Source: UBA10133 sp964348455 (GTDB taxonomy: Bacteria > Patescibacteriota > Microgenomatia > UBA1400 > MFAQ01). Taken from it: a DNA stretch of 53,090 bases. The DNA lies in NCBI GenBank assembly GCA_964348455.1, contig CAYGCQ010000007.1, forward strand, positions 1 to 53,090, in the 5' to 3' direction. Each line of letters begins with the position of its first letter. Positions within the stretch are counted from its first letter, which is position 1. Below are positions 17,822-26,494 of this stretch, in pieces. The position numbers and the translations under genes are program-made. Under the pieces are notes generated by a model that was given only the letters and a program-made list of their open reading frames with translations, had not been told where the DNA came from and ran no database searches.

Positions 17822-19309
17822 TTATACCCCCGCCTTCTCCAGAGCTTTTCTGATTTCTATTTTAGCCTTGCGTGTTTTAACTACTCGTAGCCAATTTTTG
17901 TTAGGAGCTTTTTTTGATTTAGATTTTATGATTTCAACCAGGTCTCCACTTTTTAGCTTGGAATCAATAGGTGCTATCTTGTCGTTTACTTTAGCGCTAT
18001 GGAGAAAAAATCCGAGACTTGAATGCACATTAAAAGCGTAATCTATTGGTGTGGAGTCCTCGGGAAGATCATAGACGTCTCCTTTGGGTGAGAATACATA
18101 AATATGATGCGAGAGAGCGTCTAGCTTAAAATCGGAAAGACTTTCTTTAAATCCCACAACTTGCTGCTGCCATACGGACAGTTGACTCACCCAGGCCACT
18201 TTCTGAGTCACCTTGAAGGCGACACCTCTCTCTAGTTTTTCATCAGAAGCTCCCTGTTGCTTTGCATGATTGTAGGCAAAATGAGCTGCGGCCCCAAACT
18301 CCGCCTGATGATGCATGCGTGTTGATCGTATTTGGATCTCAACAATATTTCCTCGATTATCAAATACTTTGGTGTGAATAGATTGGTAGCCGTTTGGCTT
18401 TGGCTGAGCTATAAAATCTGAAATACCCAAAAATGGGACGGGCTTCCAGTATTGATGAATGACTCCTAAAATTGAGTAGCAACTAGACATATCGGGAGTA
18501 ATGATTCTAATAGCCATCAGGTCGTGAACCTGGCCAATATCGCGATTGATTTCTGGTCGAAGAAGTTTTTTGAACAAACTATATTGACGTTTTAGTCGAT
18601 ACTCCGTACGAGCTTTAAGATCATGTTTTGCCAGCTGCTGTCTGATTCTGTTAACTGTTTCCACAATATTTTCTTCTGAATATTTAAAATGTGGCTTGGC
18701 GATGGAGACAACCCAGTCATACTCTTCGGGGTAGACATAAGGGAAGGCCATATCTTCCAAGTCACCTTTGAGTTTACCCATACCTAGCCGATCAGCCAGT
18801 GGAGCATATACCTCTAAGGTTTCGACCGCTATTCTCTTTTGTTTTGAAATTGGAACCGCATCAAGCGTGGTCATGTTGTGAAGCCTGTCTGCTAGGCGAA
18901 TAATAACCACACGAATATCTTGAGCCATAGCTACAAACATTTTGCGTAAATTTTCAAGAAACTCCTCATCCCGGCTACCTCTGAGCTTTACCTGGCCAAC
19001 TCGGGTAACGCCATCCACAATTTGAGAGCATTCATCGCCAAAGTTTGATTTGATTTCTTCGATTGAAGTTTCAGTCATCTCGGGAACCTCATGAAGCAGC
19101 GCTGCTTCGATAGACATTTGATCTAGACCCCAAGATGCAAGTGAGTGAGCAACAGCAACCGGATGGGAAAAAAGAGGTTCACCGGTTTGGCGAATTTGGG
19201 AAGCGTGCTTTTTCTTGGCGTAATTGAAGATTTTGACAAGCCGACCTCTATCTACTAAATTGCCATCTTTATCCAATTCCAAAATAATATCTTTAAATCC
19301 AACTTCCAT
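17822..19309 (-). CDS. relA: RelA/SpoT-family (p)ppGpp synthetase, hydrolase site degenerate
   Basis: Order HD domain, synthetase, TGS. The synthetase keeps YRLKRQYSLFKKL, HDLMAIRII, GYQSIHT and VEIQIRS, and so should make (p)ppGpp. In the HD domain the catalytic HDxxED is replaced by HEVPEM (His73-Glu74), although RLADRLHNMTTLD is kept, so hydrolysis is probably weak or absent. The protein stops after TGS at 495 residues, without the ACT domain of long RelA. A TAAAAT box lies 6 bases before the ATG. Divergent from cca; followed by dacA. Confidence 0.9.
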   Translation of the reverse strand: MEVGFKDIILELDKDGNLVDRGRLVKIFNYAKKKHASQIRQTGEPLFSHPVAVAHSLASWGLDQMSIEAALLHEVPEMTETSIEEIKSNFGDECSQIVDGVTRVGQVKLRGSRDEEFLENLRKMFVAMAQDIRVVIIRLADRLHNMTTLDAVPISKQKRIAVETLEVYAPLADRLGMGKLKGDLEDMAFPYVYPEEYDWVVSIAKPHFKYSEENIVETVNRIRQQLAKHDLKARTEYRLKRQYSLFKKLLRPEINRDIGQVHDLMAIRIITPDMSSCYSILGVIHQYWKPVPFLGISDFIAQPKPNGYQSIHTKVFDNRGNIVEIQIRSTRMHHQAEFGAAAHFAYNHAKQQGASDEKLERGVAFKVTQKVAWVSQLSVWQQQVVGFKESLSDFKLDALSHHIYVFSPKGDVYDLPEDSTPIDYAFNVHSSLGFFLHSAKVNDKIAPIDSKLKSGDLVEIIKSKSKKAPNKNWLRVVKTRKAKIEIRKALEKAGV

Positions 19310-19315
19310 GAGGCT

Positions 19316-19321
19316 ATTTTA
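19316..19321 (-). promoter_or_regulatory. -10 box of relA, leaderless spacing
   Basis: TAAAAT on the minus strand, six bases before the relA ATG, so transcription should begin at or next to the start codon. Confidence 0.55.
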
Positions 19322-19333
19322 CCTTAGATGCCG

Positions 19334-19342
19334 TGATAAGAT
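19334..19342 (+). promoter_or_regulatory. Extended -10 of cca, leaderless spacing
   Basis: TGATAAGAT (an extended -10), six bases before the GTG start of cca. Confidence 0.55.
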
Positions 19343-19348
19343 TTAAAC

Positions 19349-20878
19349 GTGTACACGAGACAGCTATTACCAGATGAGAAATCACTTCTTCCAAATCCCC
19401 TTCGGGAGGTGATGAATGAGTTTATTGCGGCAGGGTTCGAGATTTACTTGGTAGGTGGTGGGGTTAGAAATCTTCTGGTGAATAAAATTCCTGAGAACTG
19501 TGATCTAACAACAAATGCTACTCCGGAAGAAAGCTTGGAGGTTTTGAAAATGCATAGCCCTTTTTACAATAATGACTTCGGGACTGTTTCATATAATGTG
19601 AAACTAGGAGAAAAAGAGGAACTTTATGAAATAACTACTTACAGATCAGAGAAAGAGTATTCGGATTATCGTAGACCGGATAATGTCTCTTGGGGACAAA
19701 CTCTAGAAGAAGATGTAACCAGAAGAGATTTTACGATAAATGCGATGGTGGTGGGGGTAAAGAACTCAAAAAATCAAAAAATAGAAAAATCTAGAGATGG
19801 AGTGAGATTCCTCGTCTCGGCTCGGAATGACAATGTGGAGTATGAGTTGATCGATATGGTGAGTGGGCTTGCTGACTTTGAAAAAGGACTTATTAGGTCC
19901 GTGGGCGATCCTAGGGTTAGATTCAATGAAGATGCTTTGAGAATGATGAGAGCTATTAGGTTTGCGGCAAAAATGGGATTTTCCATTGAAGAAAAAACGT
20001 TGGCTGCGATAGCAGAAAAGGCGGAGTTACTTGAGAAGATTAGCAAGGAAAGAGTCCGCGAGGAATTTCTAAGGATACTGAGGTCAAATTATCCAGCAGA
20101 CGGAATGAGGCTGCTGATTTCTACCGGCTTGATTAATTATTTTATGCCCGAAATTATGGAGGGTAAAAATGTGATTCAGGGAGGCCACCACAAGCTAACA
20201 GCGCTGGAGCACATGCTCGAAGCTCTTCAAGAGTGCCCCTCTTCGGACCCCATCATACGGTTCGCTACTTTGGTTCATGACATCGGTAAGCCTAGAAGCC
20301 AACGCTTTAAGTGTCGTAAATGCGGGAAGATGTTCAGGGACCTAGCTGAGAATTTAACCACGTGCGCAAGTTGCGGCTTTATGCAACCAACAAGAGGAAT
20401 GGTGACATTTTATGGTCATGAAGTAGTGGGTGCAAAAATGGTAAAAGAAATTGTTGAGCGATTGAGGTTTAGCAGAAAAGATATCGATAAAATAATTACC
20501 CTCGTTCGATGGCACATGTTTGCTTATCAACCTGAAATGACAGATGCAGCTATCCGGAGACTAATTAGAAAAGTGGGAAAAGAAAATATTAGCGACTTGG
20601 TACTCCTAAGAATTGCAGACAGAAAAGGCAGCGGATCCAAAACAACAAGCTGGAGATTTATGGAACTGCAAAAAAGAATTGGTGAACAACTATTTGAGCC
20701 GATGGAAATAAATGACATGGTCGTAAATGGAATAGATGTCATGAATGTCTTAAAAGTGTCTCCCGGTCCAATTATTGGAAAAGTTTTAAAGGGATTATTT
20801 GAGGAAGTTTTGGAGGATACAGAAAAAAACAATCGGGAGTATTTATTAAAAAGAATTGAAGCGCTGGCCATGTCCTGA
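19349..20878 (+). CDS. cca: CCA-adding tRNA nucleotidyltransferase with HD domain and zinc-ribbon insert
   Basis: Adds or repairs the CCA end of tRNAs; the only tRNA gene in this window has no encoded CCA. The head has YLVGGGVRN and CDLTTNATPEE of the polymerase-beta fold, then RDFTINAM and RFAAKMGF. The HD phosphohydrolase domain (LVHDIGKP, about residues 309-316) is interrupted by a zinc ribbon with Cys322, 325, 339 and 342 before TFYGHEVVGAKM. Residues about 153-161 (RFLVSARND) come from a palindromic repeat. GTG start. The last base is shared with the next gene's ATG. Confidence 0.93.
   Translation: MYTRQLLPDEKSLLPNPLREVMNEFIAAGFEIYLVGGGVRNLLVNKIPENCDLTTNATPEESLEVLKMHSPFYNNDFGTVSYNVKLGEKEELYEITTYRSEKEYSDYRRPDNVSWGQTLEEDVTRRDFTINAMVVGVKNSKNQKIEKSRDGVRFLVSARNDNVEYELIDMVSGLADFEKGLIRSVGDPRVRFNEDALRMMRAIRFAAKMGFSIEEKTLAAIAEKAELLEKISKERVREEFLRILRSNYPADGMRLLISTGLINYFMPEIMEGKNVIQGGHHKLTALEHMLEALQECPSSDPIIRFATLVHDIGKPRSQRFKCRKCGKMFRDLAENLTTCASCGFMQPTRGMVTFYGHEVVGAKMVKEIVERLRFSRKDIDKIITLVRWHMFAYQPEMTDAAIRRLIRKVGKENISDLVLLRIADRKGSGSKTTSWRFMELQKRIGEQLFEPMEINDMVVNGIDVMNVLKVSPGPIIGKVLKGLFEEVLEDTEKNNREYLLKRIEALAMS
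19806..19832 (+). repeat. Palindromic repeat lying in frame inside cca
   Basis: GATTCCTCG ... CTCGGAATGACA form, translated as RFLVSARND between two conserved blocks of the nucleotidyltransferase domain. Confidence 0.75.
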
Positions 20879-21762
20879 TGGAAAAATTACGGCAGATAGT
20901 GATTTTTATTAGATATGTTGGTTTAATTCTGGCAAATAAAGCAAAGTTAGATAAGAAGAAGCAGTCCATTCTCCTTAAAGATTACTTTAGATTAAAAATT
21001 TTAAATATATTGCCAAGATCAATCAGAAGAGATATCAGGAAAATAACTTTTTTAGGACACAAACTTTATGTTTTTGACTTTGAGACCACTCTGGCTTTGA
21101 TTGAGTCTATATTTATTGAAAACGAATATTTTTTTATGTCGAAAGGCAAGAAACCAAAAATCGTAGATTTGGGTAGCAATATTGGATTATCAGTAATTTA
21201 CTTTAATACGCTATTCCCCCATTGTGAAATAGATGCGTTTGAAGCAGACCCTACAACTTGTGTGATTTTAAGAAAGAATATAGAAAGCTATAATCTGAAG
21301 AAGGTAAAAATTTTCAATCTGGCGGTGACTGACAAAAATGGTTTGATTAATTTTTATATCGATAAAGTCGGGTCTGGGTCTCCCCTTATGAGTGCAAATC
21401 CTCTGAGAATTAGTAATAAGACTAAAATCAAAGTCCGAAGCATAAAATTGTCAGAGAGTATTAATAATCCAAAGGATTTTCTTAAAATGGACGTCGAAGG
21501 ATCTGAATTAAAAGTATTACGCGACCTTGATTTGTCAAAAAAGATTAATCTTATCAGCCAATTAAGCATTGAATACCATCACCACATTGATACTGATATA
21601 GATGAATTGTCAGATTTCTTAAATATTTTAGAGAGAAATAATTTTGGATATCAAATTCATGCTGGCCAAAATTCACCTTTTGAATTAAAAATTTTCGAAG
21701 ATATTCAAATACACTCTTACAAAAAATCCCCTCAAGACAGGCTTGTGGGGATATGCAATTAA
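20878..21762 (+). CDS. FkbM-family methyltransferase
   Basis: S-adenosylmethionine-dependent methyltransferase of the FkbM type, usually acting on sugars of surface glycans or on natural products. The SAM site is IVDLGSNIGLSVIYF (about residues 97-111), with DAFEADP after it; FLKMDVEGSELKVL is the family hallmark. 294 residues, cytoplasmic. ATG overlaps the cca TGA by one base, so it is probably expressed with cca, although the roles look unrelated. Its 3' end overlaps the convergent lipoprotein gene by 4 bases. Confidence 0.85.
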   Translation: MEKLRQIVIFIRYVGLILANKAKLDKKKQSILLKDYFRLKILNILPRSIRRDIRKITFLGHKLYVFDFETTLALIESIFIENEYFFMSKGKKPKIVDLGSNIGLSVIYFNTLFPHCEIDAFEADPTTCVILRKNIESYNLKKVKIFNLAVTDKNGLINFYIDKVGSGSPLMSANPLRISNKTKIKVRSIKLSESINNPKDFLKMDVEGSELKVLRDLDLSKKINLISQLSIEYHHHIDTDIDELSDFLNILERNNFGYQIHAGQNSPFELKIFEDIQIHSYKKSPQDRLVGICN

Positions 21763-22508
21763 GGTAGGGGGAGTGGAAAAGCGTCGTTGTCCTTGTTAAT
21801 AACAATGTTAACGAGAGTGACAACTAATTTTGGTTCACAGTTGTAAACTTCAATCAGATCGTAACCACCTACAGGTAAAGAAATAATTTTATCGGAACCA
21901 TTATTTATGAACTCGTTCTTGTCCCAAGAAAATGTAGCAACGACATCGATGCCAACATAGAAGTCCATTTTGCAAATATCATCGTCAGTATTATTTTCAA
22001 ATAACACATCTACTTTGTTTCTGGTCGGGGTCGGAATGGGTGGGGCAGGAATCATGGGAATGCCAGACATATTGCCGGAAGTACTACCTAGATCTCCCCA
22101 AACCCAACATGGGATGTTGTCTTTTTCAACTAGCCACCAAATAACACGGTCGGGGGTGGTAATGCCAAGTATCCGAACAGATTCGTTTTTAAAAACACCA
22201 GTTATGACAGGATAATCTGGACTGGGGCCTTTTCTACAGTTGGCAGATGTGTTTGATGTAAACATGGGTGGGCCGGGGGTGGGGGTCAGTGACGGGATAG
22301 CTGTGAGTGTTTGAGTAGGAACCAGAGTGAGCGTAGGGCTGATGACCTGAGTGAGAGAAAGTGATGCTGCGGTTGGCGGACTAAACGTGATTGGAGTTAA
22401 TGTGGCATTTGGGGGGACAGGCTCCGGATTAACAGTTGAGATTGTGCAAGCAAAAATAACCAAGGTCGAAAATAAGAATATGATGTGCGACTTTTTCACT
22501 GAAACCAT
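21759..22508 (-). CDS. Lipoprotein with Thr/Pro linker and SH3-like domain
   Basis: Signal peptide with Cys after VIFA (lipobox), then about 60 residues rich in Thr, Pro and Ser, then a bacterial SH3 domain (ANCRKGPSPDYPVITG, VRILGIT, WWLVEKDN, CWVWGDLG), a second Pro/Thr linker and a beta domain of about 80 residues. SH3b domains usually bind cell-wall peptides. This linker plus ANCRxGPSxxY layout is frequent in Chloroflexi, so lateral transfer is possible. AAGG lies just before the ATG. Confidence 0.75.
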   Translation of the reverse strand: MVSVKKSHIIFLFSTLVIFACTISTVNPEPVPPNATLTPITFSPPTAASLSLTQVISPTLTLVPTQTLTAIPSLTPTPGPPMFTSNTSANCRKGPSPDYPVITGVFKNESVRILGITTPDRVIWWLVEKDNIPCWVWGDLGSTSGNMSGIPMIPAPPIPTPTRNKVDVLFENNTDDDICKMDFYVGIDVVATFSWDKNEFINNGSDKIISLPVGGYDLIEVYNCEPKLVVTLVNIVINKDNDAFPLPLP

Positions 22509-22641
22509 CCTTGAGCTGAAATATGTTAAAGAACCAGGTCCCTAACAATAAATATTTTACCTTCTAACCTGCAATAACGCCAAATAAATTAGGTGATATA
22601 TAATCTGAAAACGAGAACTTTTAAATATTGGAGGATAACGA

Positions 22642-23622
22642 ATGCGAAAAATTTACCTGATATTTCTGATATTAATCTTGGCTGCGTGTGGAGAGACGTT
22701 GGCTCAAGGTAGAGAGATTGAGGTGCCGACCAAGACGGTAGAGCCCACTTTATCCACTGTTGTAATTTCGGAGTCGACAGCTACTCAAGCTCCCCCTCTA
22801 CCCTCACCGGTACCGACCGAAAGCTCAACGCCGACCACGACCCCATTACCGACACCTTATTCAGACGGAACGATAAGCTGTCCGGGAAGTGTGGCCCTCA
22901 TGTATCACAGTATTTACCCCTTACCAGACCAAAACACAGACTATCTGGAAAACAATGTCGATATTGTTTCATTTGAGCGACTATTAAAATATCTAATTGA
23001 GGAAGGCTACTACTTTCCTACCCCAGAAGAATTTGCAAGTGATATAAAAACTCGGGTTTGTAGACACAAATACGCAGTTCTAATAATTGATGACTCCTGG
23101 AATGATCCCGAAACCATGGGTGTGACAAAAGTATTAATCAGAAACGGTGGCGGAAGTGGTGATGGCTCCCCAAAGGTCTGGTTTGCCGTGATAACTAGGC
23201 AGATGTATTTTTTTATCAAAGATGATGGAGAATCTGTGGACCCTTGGGATCATTTGAGCCTTTTGATGGATCAAAAACTTGTATATGTCGTTTCACACTC
23301 TCAGACTCATCAGCTGGGAAAAGACAGAAAGTCTTATAATATTACGGGAGAAGAACTGTTGCTAAGTAGAAAAGATATTTTGTATGGTATGAAATCCGAG
23401 CCGTACTTTTTTGTATACCCCGGCGGAATAGTGGCTGACCCGATAATTGACAGAATTAGATCGTCCGGATATATCGGAGCATTTACGGTATGGGAGGGTG
23501 GAATGGATAAATCATATCCTTTGTATCTTCCAAGAATAAATGGAGCTGCCCGCTGTGGAATATCTGGAGCCGACAACTCAGTTTGCGTGATTGAAAAAAT
23601 TGAAAAATATGTCAATAGGTAG
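22642..23622 (+). CDS. Lipoprotein polysaccharide deacetylase (NodB / CE4 fold)
   Basis: Lipobox LAAC, a Thr/Pro/Ser-rich linker of about 60 residues, then a CE4-type domain: VALMYHSIY, LIIDDSWNDPE (catalytic Asp pair), VSHSQTHQLG (metal His pair) and FFVYPGG. Expected to remove acetyl groups from peptidoglycan or another surface glycan. GGAGG lies 7 bases before the ATG, and a strong terminator follows. The leader TTTAAATATTGGAGGATAACG resembles that of the gene at 39240. The linker style matches the neighbouring SH3 lipoprotein. Confidence 0.82.
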   Translation: MRKIYLIFLILILAACGETLAQGREIEVPTKTVEPTLSTVVISESTATQAPPLPSPVPTESSTPTTTPLPTPYSDGTISCPGSVALMYHSIYPLPDQNTDYLENNVDIVSFERLLKYLIEEGYYFPTPEEFASDIKTRVCRHKYAVLIIDDSWNDPETMGVTKVLIRNGGGSGDGSPKVWFAVITRQMYFFIKDDGESVDPWDHLSLLMDQKLVYVVSHSQTHQLGKDRKSYNITGEELLLSRKDILYGMKSEPYFFVYPGGIVADPIIDRIRSSGYIGAFTVWEGGMDKSYPLYLPRINGAARCGISGADNSVCVIEKIEKYVNR

Positions 23623-23627
23623 CTTAT

Positions 23628-23657
23628 ACCCTGCAGTAATGCAGGGTTTATTTTTTT
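23628..23657 (+). terminator. Intrinsic terminator of the deacetylase gene
   Basis: Stem ACCCTGCA / TGCAGGGT, loop GTAA, then TTATTTTTTT. The T-run overlaps the stop codon of the displaced secF tail. Confidence 0.9.
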
Positions 23658-23710
23658 CCTAAGTACTTTTCCCAAACAACCAGAAGGGGGGCGGCGGTGA
23701 AGGTACTGGC
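23648..23710 (-). pseudogene. secF: Displaced 3' end of secF
   Basis: On the minus strand this reads ASTFTAAPLLVVWEKYLGKK and a TAA. The intact secF gene, 375 bases to the right, ends STFTAAPLLVIWDKFTKKK. A 22-bp block is identical in both (23688-23709 and 24123-24144); beyond it the tails differ by many base changes while keeping the protein similar. Homology stops at once on the gene-body side, where an in-frame stop appears. It is therefore a left-over tail from another secF allele, not a gene. Confidence 0.8.
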
Positions 23711-23771
23711 TCAGGATTTTTGAAATTCAGTCAAAATGAAGGGTTCGTATACATACAATCCGGTGAGCGAT

Positions 23772-23796
23772 AAAAAATCCCGGTTTGTGAACCGGG
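23772..23796 (-). terminator. Terminator of the small membrane gene
   Basis: Stem CCCGGTT / AACCGGG with a 4-base loop, followed on the minus strand by ATTTTTTA. Confidence 0.85.
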
Positions 23797-23804
23797 TGAG
23801 ATTA

Positions 23805-24044
23805 TTATTTTGGCTTTTGAAAAAATCCGTAAAGGGCGATAATAAGCCACACTAGATTTAATACCACCGATGGTATCGCGCCATGGAAACCCACATTGAC
23901 GATAACAAAAGCGGCTCCAAACAAATTAAGCAATTGATAGGTTTTTGAGACCGGTGTAATCTTCCTTATTGAGACAAGCCAGTAAGCAACCAAAATCAAT
24001 ATCATTCCAAGCCAGCCGACAATTTCAAAAAAATAGATTGGCAT
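23805..24044 (-). CDS. Small three-helix membrane protein (CBU_0592-like)
   Basis: 79 residues with three hydrophobic helices (IVGWLGMILILVAYWLV, LLNLFGAAFVIVNVGF, SVVLNLVWLIIALYGFF). This layout matches the CBU_0592-like family of unknown function. It has its own -10 box (24077-24082), a ribosome site (AAAGGA) and a terminator. It lies exactly between the present secF end and the displaced older secF end, so it was probably brought in with the DNA that replaced the secF tail. Confidence 0.75.
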   Translation of the reverse strand: MPIYFFEIVGWLGMILILVAYWLVSIRKITPVSKTYQLLNLFGAAFVIVNVGFHGAIPSVVLNLVWLIIALYGFFQKPK

Positions 24045-24076
24045 AATTTTCCTTTCTGTTAAGGCGCTTTTTGGGT

Positions 24077-24082
24077 ATTATA
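24077..24082 (-). promoter_or_regulatory. -10 box directly after the secF stop
   Basis: TATAAT on the minus strand, touching the secF TAG. It serves the 79-residue gene. A matching -35 is not evident. Confidence 0.5.
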
Positions 24083-24937
24083 CTATTTCTTCTTGGTGAA
24101 TTTGTCCCAGATGACTAATAGTGGGGCGGCGGTGAAGGTACTGGAGTAAGTGCCTGTGATTGTGCCGATTAAGAGTGCTAGAGAAAAGAACTTGGTAGTT
24201 TCACCACCCATTAAGAACATGGCAAATAACATGAAGATAATTGTCAAGGAGTTGTTTAGAGATCTAGCCATGGTCTCAGTGACAGCTTGATTAATTAAAG
24301 ACACATAATCAACGTTTTTATTCTTATGAGTAAGTTCGCGGATTCGATCATAAACAACGATAGTGTCGTGGACAGAAAAAGACAAAATGGTCAAAACTGC
24401 CGTAACGAAGAGTAGATCTACTTCAACCCCCCAGAAATGCCCTAGTAGTGAAAATGAGCCTAGAAGCACAATGGTATCGTGAAACATAGCCAAAATGGCA
24501 CAGACACCGTATTTAAGCTGTTTAAAGGCTAAGCTGATATACGTAAGAAGTAGCACAGAAGCGATAATGAGAGCGTTTAGGGTTTTTTGAATGGTTTCTT
24601 TACCTAAGGCCGGTCCAATGGTTTCAAAATTGGTTAACTCAGCATCAGGATTATATTCTCTAACAGAGTCGAGTATCTTTTGAATAGAGTCTTGAGAAAT
24701 TTCTTTTGATTTTATGGTGATGGTTCCGTTTTCCGAAGATTCCAAGGCTGGAGTATAGTCCTTAAAAACAGAGAGAGTGTCTTCCTGTGATGAATTAATG
24801 AAAACTAAAGTAAAGCGAGATCCTCCTGTAAATTCAATCGATGGTTTAAAACCGTAACGAACGAGAGAATATACTCCCGGGATAATAATTAAGGCAGAAA
24901 TAATAAAGTAAATTGAGAGGTACTTCATCCAGTTCAT
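24083..24937 (-). CDS. secF: Protein translocase subunit SecF
   Basis: With SecD it uses the proton gradient to help pull proteins through SecYEG. Six helices: the first near the N-terminus, a periplasmic domain starting IEFTGGSRFTLVF, then ATVLTILSFSVHDTIVVYDRIRE (the conserved fourth-helix block; here AVLTILSFSVHDTIVVYDR) and ARSLNNSLTIIFMLFAMF. 284 residues, normal length. Lies after secD with two palindromic repeats in the gap. Its 3' end is one of two that exist here: an older tail lies at 23648-23710. Confidence 0.95.
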   Translation of the reverse strand: MNWMKYLSIYFIISALIIIPGVYSLVRYGFKPSIEFTGGSRFTLVFINSSQEDTLSVFKDYTPALESSENGTITIKSKEISQDSIQKILDSVREYNPDAELTNFETIGPALGKETIQKTLNALIIASVLLLTYISLAFKQLKYGVCAILAMFHDTIVLLGSFSLLGHFWGVEVDLLFVTAVLTILSFSVHDTIVVYDRIRELTHKNKNVDYVSLINQAVTETMARSLNNSLTIIFMLFAMFLMGGETTKFFSLALLIGTITGTYSSTFTAAPLLVIWDKFTKKK

Positions 24938-24960
24938 GTTTTTAGTTGTATTTATTTAAT

Positions 24961-25030
24961 GGATTCCTGCCTTCGCAGGAATGACAAAAGATTGTTTTAT
25001 ATTGATTCCCCGATCGGGTCGGGAATGACA
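24961..25030 (+). repeat. Two palindromic repeats between secD and secF
   Basis: Copies at 24961-24986 (CCTGCCTTCGCAGG core) and 25004-25030 (CCCCGATCGGGTCGGG core). They lie inside the secD-secF transcript and would form hairpins there. Confidence 0.85.
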
Positions 25031-25033
25031 AGA

Positions 25034-26377
25034 TTATTTTTTGATTGACTTGATTGATTTGCCTTTGAAAAAAATTCGAAGAAGATTACGAGTGACGATT
25101 ATGCCTGTAAACAGAGATATAAAAATTCCGAGTATTAGTGTCAGGGCGAATCCCCTTACAGAGCCTGAAGTGTTCAAGAAACTCCACTCCAGAGGATTGA
25201 ATAAAATTAAGCCAGTGATAATAGTGGCGGTATTGGCATCTTTAATGGAGTCCCATGCTCGACCAAAGGCCAGTTCAAGTCCAACCCGCCAGTCTCTGCC
25301 GGCTCTAATTTCTTCTTTGTATCTTTCGAAAACTAAGATATTACTGTCGACGGCCATGCCAACAGAAAGAAGAAAACCTGCAATACCAGGCAAGCTAAGA
25401 ACCACATTAAACACCTTATAAAGCGCAAGAGTAAAGATGCCATATAAGATTAATCCAACGGAAGCGATCACACCCATCCATCCATAGTAACCAACCATGA
25501 AGAGAATAACCATGGACAAACCAATTCCTCCAGCCGTAATACTTTTTTGGATTGAGTCTGCACCAAGAGTTGCGGGAATATTTTTCTGACTGAGAATCGA
25601 AACCGGTACAGGAAGCGCTCCAGCGTTTAACTGAACTGATAATGACTTTGCTTCATCTGTAGAAAATTTTCCGGTAATAACAGCACTTCCATTATTGATT
25701 TCGGCTTGAACGGTAGGCATTGTAATGGGATAACCGTCTAGGAGAATTGCGACAGGTTTTCCAATGTTCTCCTTGGTAATTTTTGCGAATTTATCTTTTC
25801 CGGAGTCCTTGAAGGTGAGTGAAACGGCAGGAGACCTATCCTGAGACTCGAAAGTGACTTGAGCTCTGGCTAAATCGGCACCAGATAAGTCGGTAGGGCT
25901 GAAGCCGGTAAGAGTGGCAGATTCTGAGGCGGTAGCTCCCGGTGTGTAGATTGGTAAAGCAAAAACCATTTTGGCTGTTTGTCCAATCAAAGATAGTGCC
26001 TGTTGCGAATCTGTAACACCTGGGAGTTCAAGAATCAATCGATAGTCATTCCCCGAGTAAGCTGTTTTTACACCTGATTCGGAAACACCAAACAGATCAA
26101 CTCTCCTGCCAATAACATTTTTTAGAGATTCCAAGGCGGATTGACGATCTCCTTGGGCTATTTCTGTCATATCAGCATTTAATACAACCTGAAGCCCGCC
26201 CTTGATATCCAGTCCCTGCTTAAGTTCTATCTCTTTAGAGAAGTCAAGGTTACCCAGTTTAAAATTTATGCGGGGAATGTTAAAGTTTCCAATTTTGGCC
26301 GGCAAGATTACATATAAAGAAAAAATGGTGAGCAATAAAATGCCGAGAGAGATTTTTTGAGGTCTTGTGAGTGACAT
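25034..26377 (-). CDS. secD: Protein translocase subunit SecD
   Basis: Partner of SecF. LKQGLDIKGGLQVVL (normally DLRGG) follows the first helix, then the P1 head domain (ITGKFSTDEAKSLSVQLNAGALPVPV) and the C-terminal membrane block with VGMAVDSNILVFERYKEE (conserved D1/D4 motif) and SIKDANTATIITGLILF. 447 residues, in the usual range for short SecD forms. Read towards secF; TACAAT lies 10 bases before the ATG. Confidence 0.95.
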   Translation of the reverse strand: MSLTRPQKISLGILLLTIFSLYVILPAKIGNFNIPRINFKLGNLDFSKEIELKQGLDIKGGLQVVLNADMTEIAQGDRQSALESLKNVIGRRVDLFGVSESGVKTAYSGNDYRLILELPGVTDSQQALSLIGQTAKMVFALPIYTPGATASESATLTGFSPTDLSGADLARAQVTFESQDRSPAVSLTFKDSGKDKFAKITKENIGKPVAILLDGYPITMPTVQAEINNGSAVITGKFSTDEAKSLSVQLNAGALPVPVSILSQKNIPATLGADSIQKSITAGGIGLSMVILFMVGYYGWMGVIASVGLILYGIFTLALYKVFNVVLSLPGIAGFLLSVGMAVDSNILVFERYKEEIRAGRDWRVGLELAFGRAWDSIKDANTATIITGLILFNPLEWSFLNTSGSVRGFALTLILGIFISLFTGIIVTRNLLRIFFKGKSIKSIKK

Positions 26378-26414
26378 ATTTTTATCTATTGTATTATTTT
26401 ACAGTTGTATTACT

Positions 26415-26465
26415 GGATTGATTTACCCCTTCGGGTACCAGCGGCCTGCCTACGCAGGAATGACA
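26415..26465 (+). repeat. Long-form palindromic repeat upstream of secD
   Basis: Contains ACCCCTTCGGGTACC and CCTGCCTACGCAGGAATGACA. It is the closest relative of the copy inserted in gltX. Confidence 0.85.
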
Positions 26466-26494
26466 AGCTTAAATTATTTGATTGACGAATTGAA

